From: Caprimulgus europaeus
Lineage: Eukaryota > Chordata > Aves > Caprimulgiformes > Caprimulgidae
Reading direction: 5' to 3'
Length of the DNA stretch: 64,000 bases
NCBI GenBank assembly: GCA_907165065.1
Contig: OU015541.1
Coordinates: 3,720,001 to 3,784,000 of the forward strand
A program made the translations under genes and the position numbers. Numbering within the stretch: the first letter of the stretch is position 1; the number at the start of each line of letters is the position of its first letter. The notes beneath the pieces are model-generated. The model was not told the DNA's origin and did not search any database. It saw only the letters and a list, made by a program, of their open reading frames with translations. This document shows positions 47,001-59,225 of this stretch, in pieces.

Positions 47001-50000
47001 CAAGCAGCCTTAAGTACAAGTCAGACTAACCCAACAACCCAAGGACTAGATGATCTCCTGAGCTCCCTTCCAACCTCTACCATTCTGATTCTGTTATCTT
47101 AGTCTAATGACCAGTCTGATTTTTTGTCACACTACTTCCTCCCACACACTTAGAATAACAATTTATTTTTGCATTTGCCTTTAAATAAGAAAATTGAAAA
47201 AAAAACCCCATTTTATTCATATACACACACACTTGGTCACTAACAACAGCAACACTCTCTTGCAATGCTGCTACACACACTGACTGCAGAAAGAATCGTG
47301 AACAAATGAAGATCAGGTGCAGCATCAACACAGAGCACCTTAAAACAACAATATTATTAATATAATCCCTCTTCACAACTGCCACAGTATCACAACAGAA
47401 AGCACTGCTGATCAGTGCAATAAGGAAACATTTTTGTCAAAAAGAATTCAAAAAGAGCACTAGATCCATCCTGAGTGCCACAAGGGTCAATTCTTCATCA
47501 AGAACTACAAGACAACTTCAGTTTCCTGCTTCCAATTTAAGATCAGAATCCCAAAGCAACATGAAAACGTAAGTACTTGCTGTCAGACAATTCTTGACAC
47601 GGTTTTAAGGAAACACTAACATCATTTTTTTTATTCCTTTCATCACAACCTGGGCAACTGCTTGCCTACGTGCTGACAGTTCCCACCACACTCAGCTCCA
47701 GCCGATCCCAGTCCAGACAGAAAGATTTTGAAATACTACACAGCACATCAGCACTCTAATGCAGTAAATAAGTCAGTTTTGACAAAGATTATTTCAAGTT
47801 TAAATAGAGTAAATTTTAAATAGAGTAAAATGTTGTGATCCTTTGTTAATAACTCCTTAAAAATAGAGAGTATTTGTCATAAGCAGTACTTTTTTTTTTT
47901 CTTTTTTTTTTTTTTAACATCTCCAATACAGTACTTTTACTTTGTTAGAGCAATTCATGCAAGGCACACATTCAGGAACATTTATTTTTTTTTCAGGGAT
48001 CAAGACCACGACAATAACATTCAAAACTGCACAAGGAAGCACCACCAATATGATCTTATTTGGTAAGCAGCAGGTGTAATGGGTGACGTCATGCATTAAA
48101 CCATCGCCTACAGTTTGATGTCACAAGCATGTAATTATAAAGCAATAACCACACCTTAGCAGTCTTAGTATTTAATTGGAAACTATGATAGTCATATATA
48201 TATATATATATTATATATATATATATATAAAAAATATATATAAAAATATATATTATATATATAATATATATATTCAGATTGTTAAAATGAAGACTTCCTT
48301 GAAACACCTGTCTTTAAAAAAAACAAACAAACAAAAAACACATGCCTATCTCGAGTCAATTCACAGCAAAATATTTCTAATTTTGAAATTCTAACCATAT
48401 ATTAGCTTTTTTAGGAACCTGTTACAGTACAAGGAGATGGAAAAGGCAATTACTGTAGGGCATAATAAAATAACTTCTTTTAGTTTGACTGATGAAGTTG
48501 AAAAAAAACATATGAGCTTTCTGGTACACGTGCCCTCACCCAGAAAGCTGATCAAGCACACACAACATAAGGAACAGCATCCCATTTCATGGGCATTTTA
48601 ATGAGATAAACACATCTAAATGTAGAAGTAAAGCTTCATATCAGGAACAGACAACTGGCTTATAGGGGAATAGTTATGAAAAACGTCACTGGAATTACTG
48701 TCTTTACACTGTACCTGAAGCCTTGCAAATCCTGTCAAATTGTTCATTGTTTTTATCCACTCTAGTCTTTGTTTCTCCACAATTCAGATTTGTTTTGCCC
48801 TGTTCTTGTACAGCACAACAGGAATTTAGATTTAGGTATATATGTATATATAAAAATTATGGAGAATATTATGTCATTGGTAAGTAAATAGATGCCAATT
48901 CAAACAAGTGTCTTCCACACAAGCAACAAGAATTAAATCCCTGCTCCAGAAGAATAATATCTATTAGAAGTGCAAAGTCTGCTTTATTAGAGTGCATCTC
49001 CAACTAATTACTTTTAAAAAAACAAACCAAAAAACTCCCCCCAAACTCCATTAGAGTACACAGCTAGATAATCACCAGACTTCCAACTACCCTTGCAACC
49101 TCAAGTATCAGCTGGTTGTCTACCAGCCCATCAAGACAGTTTTAAAAGCTGTTTTTCAATGAAGTTCCAAGTATTACAGTTCTGTGAAGAACTATCCAGA
49201 GCATGTTCCTTTTGACAGAGGAAGTACTGGCCTGGAATAAAAACAGTTTACTGAAATGATTTTTTGGTAGCTTTTCTAAGTTACAAAGAGTCTTTCTCCA
49301 GCTGCCATTAAAGCCTTCAACTAGCAAAACTGAGTGGGTCAATTCTACTTACAAGACAGTTTTTATAGTGAAGAGCCACTGCAAGTAAGCATAAAAATGA
49401 GGATTTAAAAAGAGGATAGGGGACCACACACAGAAATAACATGTCAAAAACTAGCTTAATCAAAAGTCACAATTTACATGTGTTAAAGGTGAAATAAAAG
49501 CTTTTAAAAAGTCTTAAATTTTCAAAGTCAAATACTTAAGCTGGGTGCCAACATTAATCTATTTCAAGAGCTTAAAGAAAAGTGACTTGCCAGTAACTCT
49601 AGTTTTCTTAGCCCTCTTCTTCCACATCCTGCAAATGAAACAAGTCCACCCGGCCTGGGCTGTACATCCATCCACGAGGGAGCAGAGAGGCACACTGCTC
49701 TGAGTCACACAGAGACACCGAGCGTCCCTCTCCTACAGTCAGCGACTCCCTCAAATGCTAATTAAGCCTCGTCACTCAAGACAGAAAGGGAATCAAAATA
49801 GCATAGTACTGAGAACTCACTCCTAAAAAGGGCACAAAGAATAGGGATAAATATGCTGGAAGGGTAGAGAGCAAGTGAAGTGAGAGGTAGTTTTTTCTTT
49901 GTCAGGAATTACCATTCACTTTTCAAGTCGGGCGGGCTGGCCTTCCACCAGATCCCCAACACTTCAACTTTATTTTTATTATTTCATCATTTAGTTCAAT

Positions 50001-53000
50001 CCAAACATTATGAAAAATATAAATCTGGCTGCAGATACCTCACTTCCTCTTTTACAGTGAAAAACAGCCAAACAATAAGAAACAAAAGAGCAATATCCTC
50101 ACAAATACAGTGGGACAGATCGACCTCGGGGGCACGGGACAGGAGATTTCCAGGGAAGTTCAGGTTAATAGTTAAAAAAGCAAAACTAAACTATTCACAT
50201 TTGTCAAAAATAAATTACCCTGGTAATTAGCCAAGCGTTTTCATGTTCTGTGGAAATCCTTTCACAACACACTTTGGCAAACAGATATCTGACAGAATTA
50301 ATGAAGGATACAGTTCTGACACAGCAGAACCTGATGGCACACAGCCTTTAACAAGTCTGCAATGAGATTGATAAACATGAGGTGACACAGGATAGAGGCA
50401 AGTGACCAAAGCTCCTCATCTCATGCAACATTTCAAAGACTCTGAAATTCAAAGGACTGACCTCTTTACCTGATCCAGTCTCAGAGAAGGCTACCTCCTG
50501 TACTTGAGAAAAAGCAGATGCTGTGCTGTCAGGAATTAACTGAGACCACAGGTAACAGTTCCAAGAGATTCCCAAGGGGAGTACTTACTCCTGAAGTAAG
50601 GATGTCAGGTGTCCAACTAATCAGCACTGCTAACAACCTCTGAATGCAAAGAAACTTCTCTCCATGGAAACTCTTCACCAGTCACTAACCTGATTCATCA
50701 CCTATACACCACAGTCCATCCATCCTGCACATTTACAAGCATAATCATCATCTAGTCAGGGTCAAACCATCTGCCAGGAGGATGATTCCCAACCATGCTG
50801 CAGGCAATTCCATCACATGAGCATGTCTTTGGGATGTGATGGGGACAGTGTCAGAAGCAGGAAACTTCTCAGCCAAAGAGAGAAAAGCCACCACAACAAA
50901 AAACCAAGAGTATCTCTAGGGTAGATTCACATTTTAGAAGTGGTACCATCAATTAGTAACTACAGAAAAGTTGTGGCTTCCTCAAGGAGTGATCTCATAG
51001 TATCTCAAAGGAGGCAGCACACTACTCGGGCCAAGACTACTGTAGAATTCTAAGTGTAACTTCCCACAGAGTCCAAGTGCTCTACTAAGCCTGGTTTGCT
51101 ACTTACAGGACACAAACCACAGCACCCAGTTACTAAAATCAGTGAACTTGTGGGAACACATTGCAGCTCCCTCTGGGGAAACCAAGGCCCAGGACCCTGA
51201 GGGAGCAAGAGAGGAAGAGTATGGTGAACATGCTGTTTTCATCTCAACATGGAGCTAAGACACGGTGCTTTGTTCCTGGTTATCATGTCCCAATCCTAGA
51301 CTTGGAGCAGAACAAGCACATGTTTAAAGTGTGGCTTCTACCCATCTACTGATCTGACATGAAGGAAGGAGAGCATCCTTGGAAAGAACACAATGAGGAG
51401 TCTTCCAAGGGCATTTCAGGTTTTTTATCAAAATTTGGAAGCCCAAATCCTGAACTTTTCACTGTGGAATTTGAAAGCTCACCTTGGCTCAGAAAGGACC
51501 TCGATTCTGAACTTGACTTCCTGGGAGTACTGGGTCTACACCTACCAGGTCCAAACCATCTGAAAACTAGAAGATAGGCAGGCATGATCAGGACCCATTA
51601 GAATCTAAAAAATTCAGCAAAGTACCCTCTGAAAGATACATGGTCCATGGTGCTAACAAGGACCAAGAGTGGCTACAGGTATCAGCAGCTGAGGAATGGG
51701 AATGCAGAAAGTTCTGTGTACAGTACAACTTGGACAAGACATAGCTACAAAGAACTAGGTCTAGACTTTACTAGGTTTGTGCAAGTAACCCACCAAACTG
51801 ATGGCATCTTTAAATCATTTAGCTGGAGAAAGAGACTGAACAGCTGTCTTTAAAGATAGTCCCAAGGGAGAAAGAATCTGAAACAAACTGTGACAAACTT
51901 AGCACTTAGCACTCCTCTTAAACCAAGGGCCTGTGGGGCACACTCCAGGGCAACACAGATCAGGGGAAAAAGTTCAGCCTCATTTAGTTCCTGGAGTGGC
52001 TGCTGCAGAATACAGTTGTGCTGAAAGCCTATAAAGACACCAGATCATCTTTTGCTCAGAAACTTCTCTCCTGCCATCACATTCCTCCTTGTGGGACAGT
52101 AAGAATAGGTCAGGACAAGGAGTGGCCACAGAACTGATGCTCAACATCCCACTTCTGAGCAGAGCCAGCCAAGACTGCAAGGTACAAGAACATCTGATGC
52201 ACAACAGTGCAGGAGTCATTGCCACCCTGAGAATCTGCAGGGAGAATCAACCTTTTGAGGTCGAGGAAAGAGAACAAAACCAGGGTGTTCAAATGCAGGT
52301 GACTCAAACACTGAGGGCTGTGTATTTCTGCAGCAAGAGAAAAGGCAATGCATCAACATCAAAGCTGTCTGACACAGACCTCATACTTAGAGGCACATTT
52401 CTGTTCACCTTTTTCAGTGGGAAAAAAAAATCTAGTTTATTTATGGTCATGGCCCTGATCTCTTGGAATTGAAAGATTACTGAAGACACATAGGAACAAT
52501 CCACTGTGCTTTCAAGGTTTTTATGGTACAATGATTTGATTTCACAGATTATTTTGGAGTCCCAGCCCCTATCACTCCCAGCTAGCACGAAAGCAATCCA
52601 GACTTCCTTCTCTTCTCCATGACATAACTGTGAGAAGTCCTACACAGCCTGCTGTCATGCTGTTTCACCCAGCCCCCTCTGTTTACTCCTCAGCAATTTC
52701 CAACCAACTTTATTTAAGTCTACCTTACCCACTTTTATCTACCATGCTATTTCCATTCCTTCAGCTTTCAAGCTTCCCACAGTCTCCTTTCATTCCTGTG
52801 ATTCCACATTAAGCACTCTAGGCTCACCATTGCCAGCATTTCTCCTTTCACCTCTACTACAGGATTTCTGAGGAGACATTTAAGTGGAAAACTTTAAAAT
52901 TGTTTGCAATCTTTGAAAGGATTTTTTTTTTTTCATTAAAATACTCTAAGCATTTTGTTTCACCACTAAAACCACGTAAGGCTCTTATAAACAACCATTC

Positions 53001-53595
53001 ACCCTCATTAGTTCAAAGAAAAGTACTATTTGATACACTGCTCAAGCATGAAGTGATTCATGTTTGCCCTTCTAGAAACAACACTGGATTGCAAAGCCTT
53101 CTGGCTCCCTATCTCTAAAGTAAATTTTTACAGTAATTTGTTTCTGACTAGGAAAACATTGTCGCCTTCAATTCTTCAGGATAAGTTTTCCATTGAAATA
53201 AATAAACAACAATAAAAATAACTCACAAAAGATATTTCAAAGGGTCTTAAAAGCATTACTTCTCAAGCTGCTATCACATTATCTGTACTTTACAGAAAAT
53301 TAAAGCAAGGCTGCCACTGAAGGACTGTTACAATGATAAAATGATAGCCAGCATTAAGCTTTAATAAAAACCCTCTCATTTCCAGGTCTGAACCTGAATT
53401 ATAATTCTTCTTTTCAGAAGACAGCACTACAAGTTTTACCAACAGTCATTTACTTTCCATTTATTTCTAAACAGCAATGTATTTCTAGCCCCTCACCACA
53501 CACAATACAGTTTATAGCTCTTTTTTTTTTTCCTCTTGGCACTGAGCCCATCACTTACCCGTAACGGCATCATAAAACTCTTCTTCACTATTCAT
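32042..53595 (-). CDS. OSBPL2: Oxysterol-binding protein-related protein 2 (ORP2)
   Basis: A cytosolic lipid-transfer protein that exchanges sterol and phosphoinositides at membrane contacts. Coding exons (minus strand) are 53559-53595, 46075-46222, 45761-45836, 43943-44077, 42926-43023, 42039-42221, 39065-39172, 37727-37816, 36960-37083, 34936-35064, 34085-34208, 33340-33430 and 32042-32144. They total 1,446 nt, giving 481 residues (human 480). Residues 6-10, EFYDA, form a FFAT-type VAP-binding motif. The OSBP-related domain follows, with PFNPLLGETYE (residues 152-162) and the family signature EQVSHHPP (175-182). The His179-His180 pair contacts phosphoinositide headgroups in the family. The C-terminus ends RNFSDCPDIY. 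There is no PH domain, as expected for short ORPs. The start ATG at 53595 agrees with the human N-terminus. All phases agree. Confidence 0.97.
37824..38990 (-). other. OSBPL2 intron (37817-39064), no recognisable element
   Basis: AT-rich intron sequence between exons 39065-39172 and 37727-37816. No repeat family, RNA gene or extra exon is recognised. Confidence 0.7.
39173..42038 (-). other. OSBPL2 intron, 2.9 kb, no recognisable element
   Basis: This lies between the exon carrying the OSBP signature (42039-42221) and exon 39065-39172. It is AT-rich with short A/T runs only. Confidence 0.7.
47040..47096 (+). mobile_element. CR1 LINE extreme 3' end
   Basis: GGACTAGATGATCTCCTGAG, then CTCCCTTCCAACCTCTACCATT and TCTGATTCTG, match the last about 55 bases of CR1 as seen in the other copies here. 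It is antisense to OSBPL2. Confidence 0.85.
48194..48274. repeat. (AT)n microsatellite, near-palindromic
   Basis: About 80 bases of alternating AT with a few A-run interruptions (AAAAAATATATA), in the large OSBPL2 intron. It could extrude as a hairpin or cruciform. Confidence 0.95.
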
Positions 53596-56500
53596 CCTTC
53601 AGTGTGGGATCTCTGCACAGCCAGGCCAGCTTCCTCTAATGCATCGCTGAACTTGATTTAGAGATTAAGTATCTGTGTGCTGTCAAAGTCTTCTTTTGCA
53701 AATACCCAGCTGCTTTAGATGATCTATTTGACAAGACAAGGAAACAGAATTAGCAGTTTTCACGTTTCTTATGTGCACAAACAAGCACACTTGACAAATA
53801 CTAATTTTTCTATTTCTTCCAATGGTAAAAGATTGATTTTTGCACTCATAAGTAGACAGCCTTCTTTGATATTAAAGTCAGTCTGAAGATGAATATTATC
53901 TATCACAAGAACAGCTGAGGTACTATGTCACACTCTTCTCTATAAATATATCACACATATTACTGTAAAATAGACCTTATTTACTGCAAGTTAAATCTCA
54001 GGCAAGTACAGCAAGAAGGAGCAGAGAACTGAATGAAGAAAAAGCCAACTGGCAAAACAGAAATTCTCCTCTTCAGCAAGAGGATAAGCCTTACCACATG
54101 CTTAACCAAGAAAGCTGGGTTCAAGTAAGAAAACTTTCTATCTCAAAATCTCACTGTTGCATAAAGATGTTGGGCCTCACTGAACATCACACAATCAGCA
54201 TCTAGTGACCAGAGGAGTTTTGTCAGGCTACTGCTATGAGCTCTTCAAGAGACAACTGGAGACATTGCCATCCAGAGGGAGAGTGTAAAGAAACAACAAA
54301 CTTCTCAGTAAAACCAAGCACATCACAAATAACTTACAGATTTATGAAGCATTCCAGCCCCACACTTTATGGATAGACTAAATCAGGCTTTTTCCAGATG
54401 GTTGGCAATGGTGTAACACAAACATTTTTACTGCACCCAATTTTAGTGAAAGGAGAATAAAGAGAAAATTTAGTTTCCACACTCTTACAAACGTACATCA
54501 GGTACCAGTGATGAGCCAAGGACACAGTGGTAAATGACAGCACAGCAATGTTATCAGTATCTCCTCCAAAACAACCTCAATCTGTCAGCCTCAATTTTTT
54601 TTATGATCCTTGAAGATCCCACTGCTTTTGTGACAGTAGTTTTTCCAGAGTAATTATAACTTGCACAATTCCTTTCCAATTAAGAGAAACAAAGCCAGAA
54701 GTGCACTCTGCTCCTAGTAGAAGAGCTTGCCATATTTGAAGCCAATTCCTTCTGTATTCCTCCCTGCAAGAAATCCCACTGGAAGATTCCTTCTGTATTT
54801 CAAGTCTTTTTACCTCACTGCCCAGAACAAAAGCTATCTGAATGTCTGACACACATATAGTCCTCCCAATTCTCCATTCATAAGGAGGAGTTAAAATAAC
54901 CTATTTTGGAACTCATCTAAGCTAATGAATGTAGCATACACCTTGAAGTGTTATGTCTGTCAAGGCCAGGTACCTCAGTTTGTCACTCTTCCCTTAGGAA
55001 ATCCTTATTTTGCTTGCCACTGTAGGATTTTATATCAATCTCTGCATCATGGTGATTATCTGAGCTGCCACACAATCTTCAGCAATTTCTTATTTACAAG
55101 ACCTCACCTCCACAAGGACAAAGCTTTATGCAGCTGCTTCTCTTGACTGTTGCTACAGCGCTGTTGCAATTGCTCTCAGCTGGATGATCGTTTCCTTCCC
55201 TTTTTCCTGTGCTGTTCTCCACTCACAGACCTTTCAATTTTCTTGCTCATCAACAACAAATTCTGACTTACTTCTGTGAAAGTGCTGCATTCTCCTGGGC
55301 AAGGACACAACAGCTCTAAGCATTAAGAAGTCAGACACATGTGTGTGTGAAGATTTCCAGTGCCAGGCTATCAGCAAGCGCTCAGCTTGCAGAAGGCAGA
55401 GGAGCAGCAGCTTCACTTTACAAAGATACAGGCGGTTCAGGCCATGAGCAACCCTGCTCCACAGAACCAAAGAAAGGGGGAAACCCTCTTAATTAACAAT
55501 TGGTTCAAGAGCAGCAGCTAGCTCAGATTCCTGGGTGAGCAGAAGTGATTATGTTGTGCTAAATGTGCACTTTGTATCTTGGGACAACTGTTCACCCCAG
55601 AAGCCATTATCACCACACACTGGAATGATGCCACTAGTTTGCCAAAAAATAATTGACTTTAGAGGGTTTCTTTAACCCTCTGAGCTACTGTATCCTTGAA
55701 CATCCAAGACATTTATGGTTTCAATTGTCCACAAGTATTTCTAGCAAAACAGCAGCCAGTATTTCCAGAAGCAAACTTGTATATGCACAAGACAGAGCCC
55801 TCTCACGATCAGCACAATTCTCTCATCTCCTCCATGTCTTCTTGCATCTTCCCTTTTTATATGTAGTGTATATTTTTTATTTAAGCTCTTGCAGCAGGAC
55901 TATCCTGTTGCTGCATACAGCTCATGTGGTGGGATTCTGTTCTGAAACAGCTTTATATGGATCTGCCACACAAAAAGAAGGGAAAAAAGAGCTAGTCCAA
56001 AACCCCCTGCCAGAGCACTGCCTCAGGGTCCCTACCCAAACAGCCACCTCAGGTATCAGCTTGCAAGCTCCAAAGATGCTTTATTACCCACCAACTTGCA
56101 AGCTGCAGAGATGCTTCCCAACAGCAACTCCAGTATGTTATAGCCTTGGATAGAAGGCACTAACAAATAAAAATTATGACTTAAAAAAACCCCAAACTGT
56201 CAGTTATCTTCTCATTAAGAGCCTTAGGGTAAACAAGGTCATACAGAGGAGCCAGTTTCTCCTCTCCCCTCTCCTGCACAATAATAACTGCATTACAAAA
56301 GGACTTGTGAAGTGGAACTACATCACACAGCACGGAGCTTCACTGCAGAGAGCGCAGAGCTCTCCTGTAAAAACACTCACCCAGCACAAATGAAGTCACC
56401 AGAATCAGGCTTGGGTTAACTGAACGCCAGAGCTGTGCTGGGTTCTCCTGATACACACCTCACACCACACCTTAAGCTCCCTGTTACTTGAAAATGAAAG

Positions 56501-57239
56501 TTCAGCCATATCCCTGTGAATTACATACAAGCTTTGTAACTATTGCCTAAAGAACAAACTATTCATGGAATTCACATTAAATAATAATTGTTAATTCACC
56601 TAAGGTGCTGGGACCATTTTTAAAAGGATAAATCAATATATTTTGCATCAGAGTTACACTAGGAATAACTTAACACTCATATCACTTATTTTACATTCAG
56701 TTCTTTTATTTAGAAGAGATTAACGTGAATTTGCGTAGCTGAACACGCAGTGATAACAGCACTCAGCTTTCATGAGCCAAAAAAACAGGATTAAATCCTT
56801 TTCTCATACTAAAAGCAACAGCAAGAAGTTACTTTCAACTGGGCTGAAACGTCAGAAGACAGAAACATCCTGTTTGCTTCACATTCAGCATTTGTAATCT
56901 GTATTTCCTCCTCCACGTCCATCATGTACCCAAAAGATTTCACTTGCATACAACCAACTGTCGTGGTTAACAGCTTTGATCAAAGCTGCTGCTCTGGGAA
57001 GGGTGAATTCTCCTGCATCAGACCTTGAGGAGCTTGGGACCCACTGCCAGCCTGGAAAACCTTTCCTAAAGCAGAAAATCACCTCATGTTCACATCTGTT
57101 AGTCCTACAGTGTAGAAGAAATATATAAATTTAGATATTTCTTACAAACTCAGTGATCATCAGGAAGGTAACAAACAGTTTTCCATACAGGACTTCACTT
57201 GCTCAAAAAAAATCTCATTTATGACCAAAGAGAGACTGT

Positions 57240-57882
57240 AGCACTGTGCCCTTGTGGCCAGGAAGGCCAATGGCATCCTGGGGTGCATTAGAAGGGGTGT
57301 AGTCAGTAGGTCAAGAGAGGTTCTTCTTCCCCTTTACTCTGCCCTGGTGAGGCCACATCTGGAATATTGTGTCCAGTTCTGGGCCCCACAGTTCAAGAAG
57401 GACAGGGAGCTGCTTGAGAGAGTCCAGCGAAGAGCCACCAAAATGATTAAGGGAGTGGAACATCTCCCTTATGAGGAAAGGCTGAGGGAGCTGGGGCTCT
57501 TTAGCTTGGAGAAGAGGAGGCTGAGGGGGGACCTGATTAATGTTTATAAATATTTGAATGGTGAGTGTCAGGAGGATGGGGCCAGGCTCTTTGCAGTGAT
57601 GACCAATGATAGGACAAGGGGTAATGGGTGTAAGCTGGAACACAGGAGGTTCCGCTTAAATTTGAGGAAGAACTTCTTTACAGTAAGGGTGACAGAGCAC
57701 TGGAACAGGCTGCCCAGGGAGGGTGTGGAGTCTCCTTCTCTGGAGACATTCAAGACCCGCCTGGACGCCTTCCTGTGTGATCTCATCCAGGTGTTCCTGC
57801 TCCAGCAGGGGGATTGGACTAGATGATCTTTCGAGGTCCCTTCCAATCCCTAATATTCTGTGATTCTGTGATTCTGTGTATA
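57240..57882 (+). mobile_element. CR1 LINE 3' portion with intact partial ORF2
   Basis: The best preserved CR1 in the window, about 640 bp, antisense to OSBPL2. An open frame at 57254-57826 encodes about 190 residues of the CR1 ORF2 reverse-transcriptase C-terminus, including [40 protein letters not shown] and [14 protein letters not shown]. It ends with the usual 3' region and TTCTGTGATTCTGTGATTCTGTG-type octamers. The 5' part of the element is missing. The intact frame suggests a younger insertion than the LAMA5 intron copies. Confidence 0.95.
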
Positions 57883-59181
57883 TAAATGATTTTATAAATA
57901 ACAGGAAAAAGCTGCAAGTGGAGGTATCTTAAGAGAACTGGAAATTTGTAATTTAATGATGACAACACACCCCTGACCACAGGCAGTCCAGATTTAGGTT
58001 TACAAGATCAGTGACAAAACATATCTATTTCCTTATATTTTAAGGCTATGGCTTTGTGGATTGGATTGACCATGGGATTTGTGTCCATGAATAAAAACTG
58101 CCACATTTATTTATTTATTTATTTTAAGAGCTTGATTTCCCTACAGGAGAGAAGCCTCTACAGAAAAGATGCTATTTTTAAAGCTCAAACTAAAAGACAA
58201 CAGATAGAAACATTAAAAAAAAGTATAATCCCCATCACAGCAGTACACCTTCATAACTGGCCAGTAAACCTGTACTGCAGGCTGCATCATCTTACATTTT
58301 GCTCTGAGAAAGTCTCTGTACTAGGTTATCCAAAATATTCACAATACAATTTTACTCTTTGAAATTACATTTAAAGTAAGTGCCAAAGCAATTAACAGAA
58401 AAGAACAAAGTTGGATATAATTTACTGAAGCAAGACTTGGACAAGTTATCTGGGCAGAACCTGGTTTTTCTGGTAACTTTGCTTATTTGCATGCCAATGC
58501 CTCTAGTATACAAAACCAGCCCAGCAAGAGTTAAGCCAAGCATAGCACCCAGTCAAAAACTTGTTAAGAGCTTCTGGTATCTTCTAACCCAAGGACTAAC
58601 ATTTTGGTTCCTCTGAAATCAGCTTTGCACCTCAGTGATGTTGCAAAGCCATCCACAAACAGGTTAAACAAGATATTGTCCTGTCCAAGAACACCATTTA
58701 GAAATGCAGATACCAATGCTGAGATAACAATGCCAATCCCCAGCAAGTCACCTGAAAACCTGAACAGGTAAGGGATGGAAATATAACTACCAGTCATGCA
58801 GACACAGTCTGGTTTGTATTTTGGTTATTACAAGGTCTCACTGGTGCTGCACAACTAGTCAAAAGCAGGTTATTCACTAAAAACCCTTTAAATTCTCACA
58901 ACTTCTCAGAGAAGGCTCCCAGGCTCCTGTATGACTGCTGACCATGCCCAGCCCTTTCCTTAAAGGACATGAGGATGTATTGCAAAGGCACAGGATGAAC
59001 CACAGCATGCAGGTGCAATGAATACTGCAGAAGCACAAGAAAATACCTGCCCCACGTCCATGGCACACCTTGAAATAGGTTCTGTGGAGAGGAGGGGATC
59101 ACTAATACTGACATACTGCTCTCCAAGAGCACATCTGTCACAGACAGAGAGAACAGACAGAAAGGACTGTTCCTAAACACA

Positions 59182-59225
59182 CATGGCACACCAATGGTCA
59201 CAACATGGCACACCAATGGTCACAA
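59182..59225. repeat. 22-bp perfect tandem duplication
   Basis: The unit CATGGCACACCAATGGTCAC plus AA occurs twice (59182-59203, 59204-59225) in OSBPL2 upstream intronic sequence. Confidence 0.93.

Larger units (their letters stand above)
46223..53558 (-). other. Large OSBPL2 intron (7.3 kb) after the first coding exon
   Basis: This separates the 37-base first coding segment from exon 46075-46222; the splice completes a Gly codon. It contains a CR1 tail fragment at 47040, poly-T tracts near 47890 and an (AT)n tract at 48194. The rest is unrecognised. Confidence 0.8.

Noticed and set aside
55653-56153. A 166-codon plus-strand open frame in OSBPL2 upstream sequence
   Set aside because: Composition is like the surrounding intron, with no recognisable domain, no splice context and no start context; chance is the simplest reading.
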